Shown: positions 1 through 9,665 of the stretch, piece after piece | Numbering within the stretch: the first letter of the stretch is position 1 | Layout of the letters: every line of letters begins with the position of its first letter | Source of the DNA: Cephalopachus bancanus | Lineage: Eukaryota > Chordata > Mammalia > Primates > Tarsiidae | Direction of reading: 5' to 3' | NCBI GenBank assembly: GCA_027257055.1 | Contig: JAPVLO010000056.1 | Span: 6,622,501-6,686,500 of the forward strand | DNA: 64,000 nucleotides | Notes under the pieces: generated by a model | The model's input: the letters and a program-made list of their open reading frames with translations, nothing else | The model's database searches: none | Told to the model about the DNA's origin: nothing | Made by a program: the position numbers and the translations under genes

Positions 1-19
1 TGCATAAGTACATACTATG

Positions 20-157
20 GGCTGGACTCAGTGGCTCAGCCTGTCATCCCTGCATTTTGGGAGGCCGAGGCGAGTGGATTGCCTGAGCCCATGGGTTCGA
101 GACCAACCCTGAGCAACCTGGCCAGACCTCATCTCTACAATAAGTTAAAAAAAAAGG
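20..157 (+). mobile_element. Alu left-monomer element
   Basis: 7SL-derived Alu left arm (GGGAGGCCGAGGCGAGTGG; 'gcctgagcccatgggttcgagacc'; 'ctctacaataagtt' then A-tail), with no right arm. Flanked by an imperfect direct repeat GTACATACTATG (about 8-19) and GTACACACTATG (about 157-168), which looks like the target-site duplication. It is therefore a complete monomeric insertion rather than a broken dimer. Confidence 0.8.
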
Positions 158-539
158 TACACACTATGATGGCGGCACAATGACAAAATCACCTAACAAC
201 ACATTTCTCAAAATGTATCCTTGTCATTAAGCAGTGCATGCCTATACAAGCTAATCCTAGCTAGGCAACTAGCCACAATTGAAGATATCGCCAGTCTTTG
301 GCCCACTGCATATACTGATATCTCTGTGCTTTTCTGGAGATAAATGCCCTGTCTCTCCCTTGTGCACCTGACAAATAATTATGTCTGGCCCAACACAAAT
401 GTCACTTTTTTTTTTAAGCCTTAATGACTCTGTCTGCATACCCAAGCAAAATGAATAATTCTACCACCATTGTTCTTTCTATATACCTAAGCTGGACACA
501 GCACTTGTCACATTACAGTATTATTTAGCTTGGAGTCTT

Positions 540-820
540 GTCTTTCCTATTGGATCAAAAGCTTCTTGGAGGCAGGGATGTCTCATTTTTCTCTATATTC
601 CTAGCTCTTAGCACATTCAGTGTGTCCATATTGAGCACACATAAAGTACTAGATAATTTACATATGTTATCTGAATATCACCCATTTTCTTAATGAGAAA
701 TAGAAAGCTTGCAGAAGTTAAATAATTTGCCTAAAAAATGTTATATGGTAGAACCAACATCAAACCCTAAATTGAACTCCCAAGGCAATGCCGTGTTGTT
801 GACTAGATGAAACTATAAAA
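540..820. repeat. L2 3' end followed by MIR relic
   Basis: 540-640 resembles an L2 3' end on + ('cttcttggaggcagggatgtct... cctagctcttagcacattca'). 650-820 resembles MIR in reverse orientation ('ttatctgaatatcacccattttcttaatgagaaatagaaagcttgcagaagttaa'-type sequence, described from its layout). Old and diverged; family names are from pattern memory. Confidence 0.5.
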
Positions 821-979
821 GGTCTCTTTGAAAATGGTGCCAACCTACTACATTAAATTGAGTTAATGAAATACAGACAATACACACAAATCTCACTGTT
901 AGTACCTACTGGCAAGGCCTAACTTGCTTGGCATTGGGGATTATTGAGACCATGATGGCTACAGAGCAATTGCAACACA

Positions 980-1130
980 CGTTGATACTTCTTGTGCATT
1001 TCAAAGGTTCTTACCTCTTGACAAAACAGTCTTCCAGTCTCACAATAGGTTGATGTCCTATTATACAGGTGTTATGTAGCCATCTCAAGGTCACATAGCC
1101 TAGTACCAGCTGAATTAGGCCTAGACCGTT
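980..1130 (-). repeat. MIR relic
   Basis: Reverse-orientation MIR-like order: decimer 'ttatacaggtgttatg', 'aaggtcacatagcctagtacc', 'gaattaggcctag'. Diverged. Confidence 0.45.
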
Positions 1131-2399
1131 TTTATTGGTTACTTAAAAAAATTTTATTTTTTCTTTTTACTTAAGCCACTACCTCCAATCAAGTGTATTT
1201 CTAGGTGAAAGTTGGTATGCCAAGTGGAAATGGATGCTCAGTGGAGAAGGCTGGGATTAAATGCCACAGGTTCCCTACAGCAAGGGCATTTCTGAGTCTA
1301 TGAGGGGCAGACCAGAACAGCAAAGCTTGTCTAATTTCAAGGACAGCCACAGTCGGTACCTCCCAGTAATCCTGTATCAGTTGACTAAAGCCAAAAATGT
1401 GATTCAAAATAAAATATGAGGTTTCTCCAGCCTCTAATTTAACTTTGCAGGGTCCTGTTGTTAATTAATTAGGTACCTTCACCAAGGACAGTTAAGAAAA
1501 TCAGACCACTGCCAGGTTGCTTCCTGTTCCTCTTGACTTTTTGTTAGATCATTTCTATCAAGTGAAGAAGACACACATTTTCCTGTAACTAAGTTATTCA
1601 GCAAAATATTCTAAGCTACTTAACTGACGCAAAGCACACATATTAAAAACAACTACCACCAAAAAGCGCAATAGCCCGGTTGTGCTGCTTTTCATTTAAA
1701 GAGATACTCCCTCCTTTACCGTTGCCCCCCACCCCCGCTGCCCCCCACCAATGGCTACGCTGTTGCTCAAAACAAACACATCAAACGTTGACATTGGAAT
1801 ATCCAGATTATGTGGTTTTAAAGAGTCTGGGTTAATGAACTGAGATGGGTCAGTGAGATGAAGGACTTAATGTTCCAATAATTATCTTCTAAACCCCCCT
1901 CTTTTAAATGTCAAAACTCTTACAGCTCTTCTCTTGGGGGAGCAGGAAGGGGAGGGGTCGTGGCAAACTTTGTGGAACCTCGGTTTGGGAAGGATATTGA
2001 CGAATTAGACGCCTGGCAATTAAATGAGAATTTCACTCCATCTCCTGCCTTAAAGGAACAGCTTTATTCTTGAGGGAGCCCACCTCACAATTTTATGTCC
2101 AGTCATCTGCAGAGAACAGAGCCACTGTCTTTTTCTTTCCGAACCTCGGGTGGAAGCTTTATTTCACTGCAAGCTCCCTGTGACATTTTGCACTCTCTTG
2201 ATTTAATGCACCAAAGAGGATCTTTAACTCTTGGTCTACACCAGTGCAAATAAAGGTTAAATCTCTCACTAACCATCATGAACTAGCCTAATAACTCACG
2301 AGAGGCTCTGGAAAAAGAAATCGAGAAAGCAGGTGTGCAGCCCTGATTAAAACGTGCAAAACCCGCATCACCGCAGGCAAAGGCACCACATCCTCACAT

Positions 2400-2720
2400 C
2401 TGCCCTGTGCCGGCTGCGAGGTCCGCAGGCAGGGGAACTCGCACTGCGCCAAAAACACGATCCCGCGAGCCGGGCCTAGTAACACAGGGGCTTTTCTTCC
2501 CAACGGCGTCCGGACCGGAGCCTGCGCCGAACGCAGGGGCTCCTATTGGCCACGCGCCGCGGGGGAGGAGACGACCGGCGGGGAGAGGGAGACTGGAGGA
2601 GGGGAGGAGGGGGCAAGGCCTTTTCCCTGCCCCCTCCCGGCCCCCGCCGCAGGCCGCCGCCGCCGCGGCCGCGTGCGTGGTTGCTATGCAAATTGCAGCG
2701 ATTGCGGAAATAAACAAGGG
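2400..2720. promoter_or_regulatory. Upstream CpG-rich block, candidate alternative/antisense promoter
   Basis: A GC- and CpG-rich block about 5.7 kb before the NFIA start. Seen: an inverted CCAAT box (CTATTGGCC near 2543), GGGAGGAGG purine runs, CCG repeats (2655-2670) and a perfect octamer ATGCAAAT (2686-2693) that overlaps an X-box-like GTTGC-TA-TGCAA. From general knowledge NFIA has an upstream alternative promoter about 5 kb away and antisense transcripts upstream, so this could serve either. I could not identify the alternative coding exon or prove transcription direction. Confidence 0.5.
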
Positions 2721-2840
2721 GGTAGGGAGGGGATGGAGGGACTGCCGAATCGATTGCAACTTCGGCAAAGTCTCGTACAATCCAAAGCACGCAAGGCAAA
2801 ACCAGAGAGAATCTGAGAACCAGCCAGCCCGGGTTGGATC

Positions 2841-3000
2841 GCTTTCAAAAGAGGAGAGAGAGTGTAAGACAGAAAGAGAGAGAGAGAGAGAAAGGGGGTG
2901 GGGGGGAAGAGTGAGAGAGCGAGCGAGCGAGCGAGCGAGCGAGCACGCATTGCAATTGCAAAAGCCTTCTGATTTGGAGTAAAAAAAAAAAAAAAAAAAT
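2841..3000 (+). repeat. Purine/GAGC simple-repeat tract with poly(A)
   Basis: GA-rich repeats (about 2855-2925) pass into five or more GAGC/GCGA units (2927-2945), a 12-bp palindrome TTGCAATTGCAA (2950-2961) and a run of about 19 A (2981-2999). It sits just 3' of the upstream CpG-rich block, possibly within its first exon. The run gives a spurious R/E-rich open frame. Confidence 0.8.
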
Positions 3001-3589
3001 TCTCCAAGAAGCCTGCAATTGGCCAACAGCTTTTGAAAAAATCTCTTCCGGGTTTTCAACGGTTCCAAGTTTATTTAGATATTTTTTTAATGCAAAAAAA
3101 GGGGGAACAGCAAATGAAGCAATTCGTCTGAGCATTTTAAAGTTTCTCACGTACTCTTTTTACATTGCAATGGTACGTGGTCCATCTTAAACTTTCTATT
3201 TTGCGTTTATATGGTATGTGTTTTATAAACAGTAATGGTAGAATGATTTTATTTAATGGCTAAGATTTAAAAAATTTTCTCTAGCTTGCATATGCACTTA
3301 AGTGATCGTTGGGTAAATGTCTATTGTGATGATTTTGTTTTAAAGATGTAGCTTTGCGGATGGTGTTTTCGCTGTGTGCATCAGAGGCTGGGTTTCCTTT
3401 TTTTCGGGATTTGAAAAAATTGCTGAGCTTGACAGATTTTTTTTTTTTCCCTCCTAGCGCTTGCTCGGTTCCAGAAAGGGGTGGGGGGAAATCCTGTACG
3501 TGCTCTGTTCTGTAAAAGACGTCTGGCCTCAGCAGTCAACCTAACCCGAAAAGAAATGTCTGAACCCGGAGAATAATTGACGATTTGAT

Positions 3590-3730
3590 CGTCTAATCAA
3601 TGGGACAACATGGGAGATTGACAGGAGCTCTAGCCAATCACGAGAAAGCTTGGGTGTACACTGGTTCTCAGTAGCCAGAGGGGGCGGGGCAGAGGAGAAC
3701 TGAAGTTCTCTGCGGCTCTGAAGAGGATGG
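3590..3730 (+). promoter_or_regulatory. Candidate proximal promoter with CCAAT and GC boxes
   Basis: A compact cluster: a perfect dyad GACGAT-TTG-ATCGTC followed by CTAATCAATGG (homeodomain-like), TTGACAGG (MEIS/TGIF-like TGACAG), AGCCAATCAC (CCAAT box near 3633) and GGGGGCGGGGC (Sp1-type GC box near 3680). The order CCAAT then GC box with about 45-bp spacing is typical of + strand promoters. Inference from motifs only; no start site is known. Confidence 0.4.
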
Positions 3731-3819
3731 TGTGGTTCAAGCTGTCAAAGCTACAAGCTCTTCCGGATTTAGCAAGCACAATAGGAGAGGGTTTTCGGGT
3801 TAAAGAATTAAAAAAATAG

Positions 3820-6800
3820 GCTGATGGGAAATGTTTGCATGAATCGTATGCCTTTTTCCTTGTCCTTTGGAAAAAGTCAGAAAAACTATGCTAGAGAAAT
3901 AACTTGGCATTAGTTATGAACTTTGCATTAGTTTTTCCTTTTAAACTCAGGGGAGTTGGTAACTGTTGTGGAAGGTGAAGTTCAACTGACTTAAGAAATG
4001 TGTGGCTTAATCTTGCCTGGATTGTGGGACTATAATGAGCTCTAGGAAGGAATATATTGCGTACTCAGCATTACAAAACTTCTCACTCTGATGATCTTAG
4101 GAGCTTTGGCATTTCAAGTACTTTGAAGGAATAGGTGAGCCTCTCTCTTCTTGAAATCTAAACGGTTGTAAAGGAGAGAGAATGTTTCACAGGTGGACGG
4201 ACAGCTGTTTTATGCTTGTGAAAGGAAGGGGAAAGTGGTTTTTCTTGGCTTTTCTTGAATTCTGCTGTTTAAGTGTATGGTCAGTAGCAAATAGGACATT
4301 AAGACTGGCCAAGTTCACATTTCTTCCTGTTACCACAACAACCCCTGTGGAGGGTGCGAGTATGGAAGATTGCTGACACGCTTACTGTTAGCTGGAGTCT
4401 GGCCTCTTGGACAAGTCCTTGATAAGAATCCAGTGGAAACCAACTGTAGCAGCTTGTCTTGGAGACAGTCACTGGCAGCCTCTGACTAAAATATATCCAT
4501 CGCCTTCACCCTGAGCAGTGTAGACACCTAATTCTGTTGGGAAGTGAGTGGAAAATAATATGGATTTTCCCCCCTTCTTTGGATTAAACTCCCATTGAGC
4601 TACTTCCCAAGGCTCTAGGCCTTCCAATCAAATCTGGTTTGGAAATGTGATGTAACAATTCATTTCGATGTTCACTGCAGCAACATGATTCAATTTAAGA
4701 TTATATGCATATAAGAAAAACCTGCACACGAGTGACCAGCAGGTCAAAAACTGGAGAAGAAAAAGGTTAAAAAATGCTAGTTAATAAAGTTAGTCTTGGT
4801 AAGGACTAAAGAGTTATGGGGTTGTCACTTATGGAATCCCAGTTCTATCTTCACTGCTTTGGGCATTAAAATCTAAATCATATTAATAAGATCTCCCTAT
4901 TAAGTAACCTCCAAAATGAGAGCTATTTGAAATGTACATATAAGTGAAACCTTATTGACGTAATTTATATATCTAAGAGGATTTCACTAAAGCTGGCAAG
5001 GTAACGTTTCTGCAAATAAAACACAGTAAATGCAAGGCTGGGCTCAGTGCCAAGAAGAATATGGATAGCAGAGAGCATGACAGGAGCCTCCTTTGCGAAG
5101 AGACAATCCCATTTCAAGGCAGCCTCCTACTACTTGCAAAATAAATGATTGGAGTGGTTATTTCCAATAAGGGGTTTATCCTTCCTAACAATGGGCCATT
5201 TATATGATTGCAGTAAACTCGTTCTCCTGCTTCACCTGTGTTTCCTACAAGGCTTTCCCTACCTTCCTTTCTTTCTCCTCTCTTCCTCCATCCCCGCTCT
5301 CTCGAGTGTCTTAGTATCTTTGTGAACTCCGGACAAGGATTTACTTTTGCAACTTGGGACGAGGGGAGAGAGTTGGAAATGTTTTTTACCCCCAGTCTGC
5401 CCTTTGAGGAACATCTGTTTCTTTGTGTGTGTGTTGAAATTTATGCCTGTTGGAGAGAAAGTTACCAGAAGCCCTTTCTGTAACTGTAACTCTTCTACTG
5501 TATTTTTCTCAGTCTTGTTTCCAAAGGCTGTAGTTGGAACTGTGCTTTGTAGTGTTTCCCCCGCCTTCCCGCCCCCCCCCCGCGGGGGAGGGAGCGGGAG
5601 CTGGCGGAGATAGGAGAGAAAGCAGGAGCGGATGTGAAGGGCTTTGGTGCTGAACTTGGATCCAGCCCTTGCCTAGAGGGCGCAAACAATCGTCCCATAT
5701 CCAAAAGTCTTACGAAGGGCGCCAAAAGTTACTTAAGATAATATTGCTAACCGCAGAAAGCTGGAAATCGCGGGCACATCCACTGCTGCAACAAAAGAAG
5801 GTTTTAAAGTCGAAATATCAGCATTAAATTACTCTCCTCCATTTTTTAAAAAAGAGGGCGACGTGCCAGTCCTTTTTTTTTTTTTAAGTTTTTTTTCTTT
5901 CCTTGAGACTCAATCAAAAGAAAGAATCTTTGGTGTTTTGAAAAGAGGCAGATGTAAAGTGTATCTTTTAAGACACCAAAAGAAAGATTTTAATCTGCTC
6001 TGGAAGAGAACTTCCCAAGAGTACACACTCTGAACAATAACTTCTCACTGTGCCTCAGTTACATGTTAGGACCTCCAGCCAGAAACTTCTATCGAGGAAA
6101 CTTGGAGCGCGTTGAAGTTATAGATCCCAGCAAAGATTCTCGTGGCCAGGGATGTTGTCTGTGTAACTCGGCTTAGCTCTTAGGACGTTTCTTCCCTACT
6201 GAAATGCGAGAGGAACTAAGAAAAAGCAGTTGTTTAGTTTGGAAAATTGGACTCGTTCATTAAGGGTTGAAGTCGTTATTTCTCTTCACTCCTTAATAAA
6301 TAATCTGAGAATGGCTGGGGGGTGGGAGGAAAGAGAATGGTTTCTTGAGCATTCGGGAGTTATTTTACCAAAAAGGAACTTGATCACAAGCATAAAATAA
6401 CTTTAGGCAGATGCAGAATTATTTCAGAGGTTTTATCTTGCTCTTTCTCCAGTGGACTATTTCCTGCCCCTTGTTTAAAAAAAAAAAAAAAAGCTAACGA
6501 GAGTGGCCTTAACACATCACTCACCCTCACTTGCCAGTGGTCACTCCTACAGGCATTTCCCCTCTTCGGGGACTCCAGTGTGTCACTTCCACCAAGGAGC
6601 AGACTCCCCTGTCTGTGTGCCAGGGTCTTTCAACGTGATACCCTTCTCTTTCCCGTTGGAAGGGTTGTCAAATGCAGCAGGCTGCAAACTACCATGAGGG
6701 AGAAGAGGAAGAAAATATGGGATGGGGGTTTGGAGAAGGCAGGTATATAAATATATATAATACATACATAATATATTTCGATTTCTTTTTCTAGAAGATA

Positions 6801-7500
6801 AGAGAACCTAGAGAGAAAATATGAGGTTTAAAAAAAAAAACTGGAAAAGCAGGCTTATTGGCAACTTGCCAAACCCTAAAAACCACCCCCCATTTCTGCC
6901 AAAACAATACTTTAGCAAACCTAAAATAATTGCAGGAAGCTCTTTTCCATTTTAAGAACTATTACCTGGGGGAGGAAAAAGGGGATCCTTAAGAGGCACC
7001 CTTCCAGGGGTGTCCCAGAAACAGGGCCGGGAATGATAGCCTGTGTCCAGTTGTGGGCACGCGTCTGTGGATCAGAACGTCTCCCTTCCCGACGGGGACA
7101 CCCCCTTCCCATCTTCTTTTCCTCCCGAAAAGAAAAAGATACCCCAGCTCAACCACTGTTGCTTCTGAACGTGATAGAACTTTTCCTATGGCGTCTGTGT
7201 CCAGACCCACCAGCTTCACAGTCCTGGGAGGGAGAACTTCTGCTCATTAATCTCCGCCTTCACTTCTCCAGACCCCCCCCACCTCCCATCCCGAATCCCG
7301 CGATTCTCCTGTGTGCGACGAGTCCCCACCACCCCCGCCACTGAATGCCGTAGGACCGGAGCTGCACTAAGTTTGCAGGATTGTGTGCATAATTACCTCT
7401 GCCGACGAATCTATTCCCACAGAAAGCTTCGCTGGAGAGATCACAATGCTTCGAGTCTTACCGCATTTCAGAGGGGGGAAAAAAGTTACCTAGGAGGTCT
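3820..7500. other. NFIA upstream flank, no gene recognised
   Basis: No supported coding frame or recognisable transposable element. It holds poly(A)/poly(T) runs (about 5871, 6476, 6830), a C-run with GC-rich patch at 5560-5610, an isolated (C) run at 7265 and the NFI palindrome at 6858. The scarcity of repeats over nearly 4 kb upstream of a developmental gene suggests constraint, which I cannot test here. Confidence 0.5.
6858..6872. promoter_or_regulatory. Perfect palindromic NFI binding site
   Basis: TTGGC-AACTT-GCCAA is an exact match to the full NFI consensus TTGGC(N5)GCCAA, about 1.5 kb upstream of the NFIA start codon. NFI dimers bind this palindrome with highest affinity (family knowledge). 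Autoregulation is an inference. Confidence 0.7.
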
Positions 7501-7514
7501 GATTTTCCAAAGCA

Positions 7515-7532
7515 ATTTGCATACATGCAAAT
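7515..7532. promoter_or_regulatory. Inverted pair of POU octamers
   Basis: ATTTGCAT-AC-ATGCAAAT: two complete octamers in perfect inverted orientation with a 2-bp spacer, at the 5' edge of the main CpG island. Octamers are bound by POU factors such as OCT1 or BRN2 (family knowledge). The arrangement resembles dimeric POU elements but is not the classical PORE or MORE sequence. Confidence 0.6.
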
Positions 7533-7799
7533 ACGTCGCCCGGCCAGCCTCTTCCTCCTCCCCCCTCCCCGCACCCCCTCCTCGGTTCTCTCGGTGCCCA
7601 CACGGCGGCCCGGGGGGCGGCGCGGGGGCGGGGGGCGCGCGGGGCCACCTGGCAAAGTTGCCCAAGTCCGGCACCGAGGTCCGCGAAGGTCCGCGGCGGG
7701 GGCGGGGGGAGGGGGCGAGGAAAAGTAGTTTTGTTTGCTTAAGCACATCCTGTGGCAGCCTATAGCCGCCCGGGAGTCCAGACCGTAACTGCTCCTCAC

Positions 7800-8399
7800 T
7801 GCGCTACCCAGTAATGCGCTGATCGCGGGCGGGGGGCGGGGGCCGGGCGCGAGCGGGAGAGCGGGAGAGCGGGCGGGCGGGCGAGGGGGAGCGCCAGGGA
7901 GAGCGCGAGCGAGCCGGCGAGCGGCCGCGGAGCCTCGGACCCGGCTGGCCGCGCGGCGCCGCAGCCGCCCCCTCCCCCACGCCCCCTCCCCCCGCGGCGG
8001 CGGCGGCGGCGGCGCGAGCGGGCGGCGGCCGTGCGGTGCGGTGCAGAGCGGAGGCGCAGGCGGGCGCGCGGGCAGCTCGCGGGCACCCGGCCGGGCGGCG
8101 CGGGCGCGGGAGCGGGTGCGCTATGCCTTTAACGCCCGCGGACGGGAGGCATGTATAGTGGAGTGTAGGGAAACTCTAGGCGGGGTTAAAGTTCAGCTCA
8201 TGGAGCGGCTCTAGCGCCTGCGGCCGCAGTTGAGCCGAGTTGGAAATGTGAACGCAAGAAGCAGGCTTGATTTTTTTTCTCCCCCCTCTCTCCGTCTCCG
8301 TCTCTCTCTCCCCCTCTCCCTCTCTCCCCTCTCACCCGCACTCACGCACACCTCCAGCCCGCACACCCGACGCGCACGCACGCCCGGCGCCCGGCAGTT
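7800..8399 (+). other. NFIA: NFIA 5' leader (approximate) with uORFs
   Basis: The transcription start cannot be fixed from sequence; the boundary of about 7800 is an estimate from the CpG island and GC boxes. Seen: a short CGG run near 7995-8012, then four upstream ATGs, each with its own stop before the main start: 8123-8158 (11 codons plus stop), 8151-8168 (5 codons), 8200-8214 (MERL) and 8246-8251 (ATG directly followed by TGA). From about 8270 to 8340 the leader is nearly pure pyrimidine (runs of CT and TCCC), then a CA-rich stretch leads to the start codon. Inference: such a leader should lower or condition translation of NFIA. Confidence 0.6.
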
Positions 8400-8426
8400 A
8401 TGTATTCCCCGCTCTGTCTCACCCAG
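8400..8426 (+). CDS. NFIA: NFIA coding exon 1 (residues 1-9)
   Basis: Seen: ATG TAT TCC CCG CTC TGT CTC ACC CAG encodes MYSPLCLTQ and is followed at once by a good splice donor (GTAAGC at 8427). This nonapeptide is the standard first coding exon of NFIA; NFIB has a similar MMYSPICLTQ, and the exon 2 residues decide for NFIA. The exon ends in phase 0 and joins exon 2 at 13842 to read ...CLTQ-DEFHPF. The start context has G at -3 but T at +4, so it is moderate. The ATG lies in a CpG island, about 55 bases after a pyrimidine-rich leader stretch. Four short upstream ORFs precede it (8123, 8151, 8200, 8246). It is only nine codons, so the identification depends on the match to exon 2, which is unambiguous. 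Confidence 0.96.
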
Positions 8427-9622
8427 GTAAGCGGCTGCGGGGCGCGGCGGGGCGGGGGCCGCGGCGGGGCCGGCCGGGGCGCGGGGGCGCGGGGGACGCG
8501 GGGGGCGCGGGGCGCGGGCCGCGGGCCGCGGCGCCGGGCCGGGGCGTGCGTCCCGCGGGGTGCCGGGGCTGCGCGTGTCTCGGGGGGCGCGCGGGTGCCC
8601 GTGGGGGGTGCCGCTTTGAGAAAGTAACTTTGTTTCCCTGCGGGTGCATTCCTCTCGCACGGCCATTTGTGTGGGCACATGGCTAATGGCGCCCTCTTAT
8701 TAATGCGTTAATTAATTTCGGGGCGCCGGACTGCGGCTCGGCGGCGTGGCCCGACGCCCCGCACGTGTTTCGGCGGGGCTGCAGCCCATGACACGCCGAA
8801 ATCTGGACTCAGCGATTCCGCCGCGGGGCGCGGGGCTCTGTCCTTCCGCGGCGCCGGGAAGGGGGCCGCCCGCGGAGCCCCGCGCGCCCCGCACGCTCGG
8901 GCCGGCGGCAGCCCCGGGTGCGGGGAGAGCGCGGGTGGGCGCGGGGGCCCGCGGTCCGCGCCCCGCTGCCCCCGCCGCCTCCCGGACGCGCACTTTGGGT
9001 ATTGTTTGTCCGCCCTCGGGGGCCGCCCGGCCCGGACAGCGCCCCTCGGACGCGGGCGGGCGGCCGGCCGGCGGCGGCGAGCCCTCGGCGGAGCGGGGCT
9101 GCGTGGACGCGCGTCCCCCGCGCCGGCCGGGTGGAGCCTGCGCCCTCGCCGCCCGCCCGCTCGCCCGCGGCCCGCTCCCGGCGCCCCGCGCCCCGCGCCC
9201 CGCGCCCGGCCGCTCGGCCAGGGAAAGTTTCGGGGTCGGGACGAGCCCGCGCTGCGCGGGGCGGCCGGCGCCGGAGGCCGCGGGGCCGGGAGCGCCGGGC
9301 GGAGTTGGAGTTGGGTCCCGGCCGCGAGCCCGAGCGGCGGCCGGGCCGGACGCGGCTCCCCCCGCCGCCGCCGCCGCCGCCGCGCGACTCCGGCCGCTCC
9401 TCGCAGGACGGGGGCAACTTTTCCCTCCGACTGTACTCGCAGCGCGGGGCTCTCGCGGCCTCCGCCCCTCCTGCCGGTGCCCGCCCCGGCCGTCCCTCCC
9501 CGGTCTGCACCACCCCCAGGCAAAATTTTGCTACTTGGCGACTCCAAATCTGGTCCCTTCTGCATCTATTATTTATTTTCTGTGACTGAGAGGCATGGAG
9601 TCAAAGTGGTTTTGCGTTGGGA

Positions 9623-9665
<43 letters not shown>

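Larger units (their letters stand above)
7540..9500. promoter_or_regulatory. NFIA: Main NFIA CpG island and promoter
   Basis: This ~2-kb block is extremely rich in G, C and CpG compared with the AT-rich flanks, and spans the leader, exon 1 and the first kb of intron 1. GC boxes (GGGGCGGGG, GGGCGGGGG) occur around 7615-7710 and 7828-7850. No clear TATA box is visible, which fits a dispersed, CpG-island promoter. The island carries CGG/CCG runs at about 7995-8012 and 9361-9382. On both strands it yields long, low-complexity open frames (R/P/G/A-rich) that I treat as composition artefacts. Confidence 0.85.

Noticed and set aside
3019..3026. TTGGCCAA as an NFI site
   Set aside because: The half-sites overlap with no 5-bp spacer, so it is not the NFI dimer consensus.
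2407..3150. ORFs of 191 and 224 codons around the upstream CpG block
   Set aside because: They read through GA repeats, GAGC repeats and the A-run as RE/SLSLSL and polyF; composition artefacts without a domain.
7647..7664. CTGGCAAAGTTGCCCA as a second NFI palindrome
   Set aside because: The spacing and outer bases do not fit TTGGC(N5)GCCAA.
7313..8686. Several ORFs over the promoter and leader, including frames overlapping exon 1
   Set aside because: Low complexity and out of frame with NFIA; only MYSPLCLTQ is followed by a matching donor and exon.
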